DNA from: Myxococcaceae bacterium
GTDB lineage: Bacteria; Myxococcota; Myxococcia; Myxococcales; Myxococcaceae
Length of the DNA: 6,968 nucleotides
Direction: 5' to 3'
Assembly: GCA_018262385.1 (NCBI GenBank)
Contig: JAGSPQ010000255.1
Location: forward strand, 1-6,968
Shown here in pieces: positions 5,468 through 6,968 of this stretch. The number at the start of each line of letters is the position of its first letter. The stretch's first letter is position 1. The position numbers and the translations under genes were made by a program. Under the pieces are notes generated by a model that made no database searches, was not told the origin of the DNA, and saw only the letters and a list, made by a program, of their open reading frames with translations.

Positions 5468-6478
5468 ATGGGTCTGCTGTTCCTGTCGGCGGCGCTGCTC
5501 GTTGCTTCAGTTCCCGAAAATCCCGACCTCAAGCGCGGCGAGGAGCTCTTCGCCGAGTACAAGTATCCGGAGGCGATCAAGGCGCTGGCCCGGGCGCGGG
5601 CGGTGAAGGGGCTCGACCGCGAGAGCCTGCTGCGGATTCTCGAGCTGACCGGCGTGTCGGCGGGCCAGCAACGGCAGACCGCGGTCGCCCAGGCGGCATT
5701 CCGGGAGATGCTGGTCCTCGATCCGACGCGGCAGCTGGCCACCGAGTACGCGCCACGGGTGATGACCCCGTTCTACGAGGTCCGGCAGCAGGTCCTCGAG
5801 GCCGGGGCGCTGGAGTTCAAGCCCCGCCCGGCCGTCACCGGCCCCGCGGGTGTGGAGTCGGTGGGCGTGTCGTTGGTGCGCGATCCGCTGGGGATGGCGA
5901 GAGGGGTGCGCTTTCACCTGCTGTCCGCCGACGGCTGGAAGGAGCTCGCCGCTCCGCTGAAGGGCGGCGGGGCGATCCTTCCCGTCGGCGCACCCGAGGC
6001 CAGGTGGTGGGCCGAGCTGCTCGGCGAGAACGAGAGCGTCCTTGCGCTGGTTGGCTCCGAGGCGGCGCCCCGGGTCGAAGCTCCAGCGCCGGCGGTCGCG
6101 ATCGCGCCGCGGAACGAACCGATCGTCGAGGTGAAGCAAGCGCGCGCGGGCTCGCCGCTGCGAGGGATCTCCTACGCGGTGCTCGGCGGCGCGGCCGTCA
6201 GCGCAGGGGTCGGCGCCTGGTTCGGCGTTCAGTCGGCGGACGCGTTCGCTCAGATCCGGCGCGCCAGCGTCGATGGTTCGGGCCGAATCGACGGCCTCAC
6301 CGAGCGGCGGGCGCACGAGCTCGACGCGCAGGGGAAGCAGAACGCGACGATCGCCAACGCGCTGTTCATCACCGCCGGTGCGCTCGCGGTCGGAGGGGTC
6401 GTGATCTGGTTTCTCGGCGCACCGGTCACCGTCTCGCCTGCCCCCGCCGGAGTCGTCGTCGCAGGAGCCCTCCCATGA
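5468..6478 (+). CDS. Exported TPR-like repeat protein with C-terminal two-helix membrane hairpin
   Basis: A 336-residue protein. Residues 1-14 are a short hydrophobic signal peptide (GLLFLSAALLVAS). Residues 20-100 are helical and TPR-like, with RGEELFAEYKYPEAIKAL near 23-40 and AAFREMLVLDPTRQL at 76-90, as in repeat proteins that mediate protein contacts. Residues about 110-205 look like a beta-rich domain. An Ala/Pro linker precedes two hydrophobic segments at about 233-254 and 295-317, separated by a charged loop, and a short Val/Pro tail ends the chain. It is probably a periplasmic scaffold held in the inner membrane. The family is not recognised beyond this layout. It diverges from the kinase gene, and its stop overlaps the next start as ATGA, so it forms an operon with the lipoprotein gene downstream. 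TACACT six bases before the ATG, without a Shine-Dalgarno sequence, suggests a leaderless message. Confidence 0.85.
   Translation: MGLLFLSAALLVASVPENPDLKRGEELFAEYKYPEAIKALARARAVKGLDRESLLRILELTGVSAGQQRQTAVAQAAFREMLVLDPTRQLATEYAPRVMTPFYEVRQQVLEAGALEFKPRPAVTGPAGVESVGVSLVRDPLGMARGVRFHLLSADGWKELAAPLKGGGAILPVGAPEARWWAELLGENESVLALVGSEAAPRVEAPAPAVAIAPRNEPIVEVKQARAGSPLRGISYAVLGGAAVSAGVGAWFGVQSADAFAQIRRASVDGSGRIDGLTERRAHELDAQGKQNATIANALFITAGALAVGGVVIWFLGAPVTVSPAPAGVVVAGALP
6463..6467 (+). promoter_or_regulatory. Ribosome binding site of the Gly-rich lipoprotein gene
   Basis: AGGAG lies inside the last codons of the repeat-protein gene, seven bases before the ATG at 6475. It is the clearest Shine-Dalgarno sequence in the window and fixes that start. 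Confidence 0.75.
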
Positions 6479-6968
6479 AGAAGCTCGGTGCTGTCGCGTT
6501 CGCGTTCGCGCTCGCTTCCTGTCAGTGCGGTGGGCTGGACCTCACGAAGCAGCGGTTCGTCTGCCGATCTTCGGCGGACTGCTTCGGGGATCACGTCTGC
6601 GTCGCGGGTGAGTGCGGCCTGCCGGATGCCGGCGGTGTTGGCGGTGGTGGTGCCGGTGGTGGCGGAGTGGGCGGCGGAGGAGACGACGGAGGAGTTGGCG
6701 GGGGAGTTGGCGGAGGAGTTGGCGGAGGAGTTGGCGGGGGTGGAGACGACGGCGGAGTTGGCGGTGGTGCGGGTGGTGGCGTCGGTGGTGGTGCTGGCGG
6801 CGTCGGTGGTGGCGGCGTCGGTGGTGCCGGCGTCGGTGGTGGTGCTGGCGGGGTCGGTGGTGGTGCTGGCGGGGTCGGTGGTGGTGCTGGCGGCGTCGGT
6901 GGTGGCGGTGGTGGCGTCGGTGGTGGTGGCGGCGGCGGTGGCGGCGGCGGTGGCGGCGGTGGTGGCGG
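6475..6968 (+). CDS. Small Cys-module lipoprotein with a very long Gly/Val/Ala tract (C-terminus beyond window)
   Basis: The frame opens at the ATG at 6475, overlapping the previous stop as ATGA, and is still open after 164 codons at the right edge. Residues 1-15 are a lipoprotein signal (KK, then a hydrophobic run) with a classical LASC lipobox and Cys16. Cys18 follows closely. Residues 30-47 hold Cys30, 36, 42 and 47 in a C-x5-C-x5-C-x4-C pattern, the same spacing as Cys74-91 of the beta-helix lipoprotein at the other end of the window. From residue 53 on, all that is visible is Gly with regular Val and Ala and two Gly-Gly-Asp-Asp-Gly-Gly inserts. The tract resembles the spacer of the other lipoprotein but is several times longer, so a folded domain may follow outside the window. 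A surface or envelope spacer role is inferred. Confidence 0.8.
   Translation, partial: MKKLGAVAFAFALASCQCGGLDLTKQRFVCRSSADCFGDHVCVAGECGLPDAGGVGGGGAGGGGVGGGGDDGGVGGGVGGGVGGGVGGGGDDGGVGGGAGGGVGGGAGGVGGGGVGGAGVGGGAGGVGGGAGGVGGGAGGVGGGGGGVGGGGGGGGGGGGGGGG
6694..6741 (+). repeat. Four 12-bp tandem units encoding Val-Gly-Gly-Gly
   Basis: Units begin with GTT at 6694, 6706, 6718 and 6730 and read gttggcggrgga, with small changes in the last unit. Copies of a Gly-Gly-Asp-Asp-Gly-Gly block lie on both sides (about 6676-6693 and 6742-6759), so the larger unit may itself be a duplication. Confidence 0.85.
6781..6915 (+). repeat. 21-bp tandem units encoding Val-Gly-Gly-Gly-Ala-Gly-Gly
   Basis: Full units begin at 6781, 6832, 6853 and 6874; the last three are contiguous and differ only in their final base. 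Two shortened 15-bp units lie between the first and second (6802-6831), and a diverged unit follows at 6895. Synonymous positions are almost unchanged, which points to recent duplication. Confidence 0.85.

Larger units (their letters stand above)
6634..6968 (+). repeat. Low-complexity GGN codon tract
   Basis: About 335 bases of almost pure GGN codons with GTN, GCN and GAC interruptions, in frame with the lipoprotein and reaching the window edge. The last 50 bases are nearly all GGT/GGC. Dense GG pairs could allow two-layer G-quadruplexes or polymerase slippage. Read errors and assembly collapse are also likely here, so the true length is uncertain. Confidence 0.85.

Noticed and set aside
5507..6316. 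Minus-strand ORF of 269 codons opposite the repeat-protein gene
   Set aside because: Arg/Pro/Gly-rich shadow frame. The plus-strand frame has a signal peptide, membrane helices and overlapping junctions.

Overview
The window is GC-rich, with strong third-position GC in every gene. It looks like a chromosomal segment from a Myxococcota (myxobacterial) bacterium. That assignment is an inference from gene content: a Ser/Thr kinase with an HRDVSPSN catalytic loop and a C-terminal PEGA-like domain, lipoproteins with Val-Gly-Gly-Gly-Gly spacers and Cys-rich modules, a beta-helix surface protein, and a repeat protein with a C-terminal two-helix hairpin. No rRNA, tRNA, CRISPR array or insertion sequence was seen.

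Layout. (1) Positions 1-1340, minus strand: the N-terminal 446 codons of a large cell-surface lipoprotein. It has a lipobox, a Gly spacer built from a perfect 15-bp tandem repeat, a Cys-rich module, a beta-helix-type domain, and a Gly/Ala/Asn-rich tail that runs off the left edge. (2) Positions 1341-1544: a 204-bp intergenic stretch with one imperfect hairpin. (3) Positions 1545-5394, minus strand: a compact block transcribed in the order membrane Ser/Thr kinase with PEGA-like domain, predicted outer-membrane beta-barrel protein, FAD-dependent oxidoreductase of the amine oxidase/phytoene desaturase superfamily, and a 70-residue lipoprotein with a twin-arginine signal. The kinase and barrel genes are 15 bp apart. 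The next two junctions overlap by 4 bp (GTGA) and 1 bp (TGATG). (4) Positions 5395-5467: a 73-bp divergent promoter region in which neither gene has a clear Shine-Dalgarno sequence. (5) Positions 5468-6968, plus strand: an exported helical-repeat protein with two C-terminal membrane segments, overlapping by ATGA a small lipoprotein that runs into a very long Gly/Val/Ala tract cut by the right edge.

How the parts may fit together (inference). Tight coupling suggests that the kinase, barrel protein, FAD enzyme and small lipoprotein are made together. They span the cytoplasm, inner membrane, periplasm and outer membrane, so one idea is a kinase-linked envelope redox or lipid-modification unit. 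Its substrate cannot be read from sequence. The divergent repeat-protein/lipoprotein pair could be co-controlled through the shared 73-bp region. The two edge lipoproteins share a C-x5-C-x5-C-x4-C module next to a VGGGG spacer, so they probably use a common surface-anchoring design.

The most interesting objects are the tiny Cys/His lipoprotein paired with the FAD enzyme, the His that replaces the usual acidic residue of the FAD site, and the nested coding repeats at both ends.
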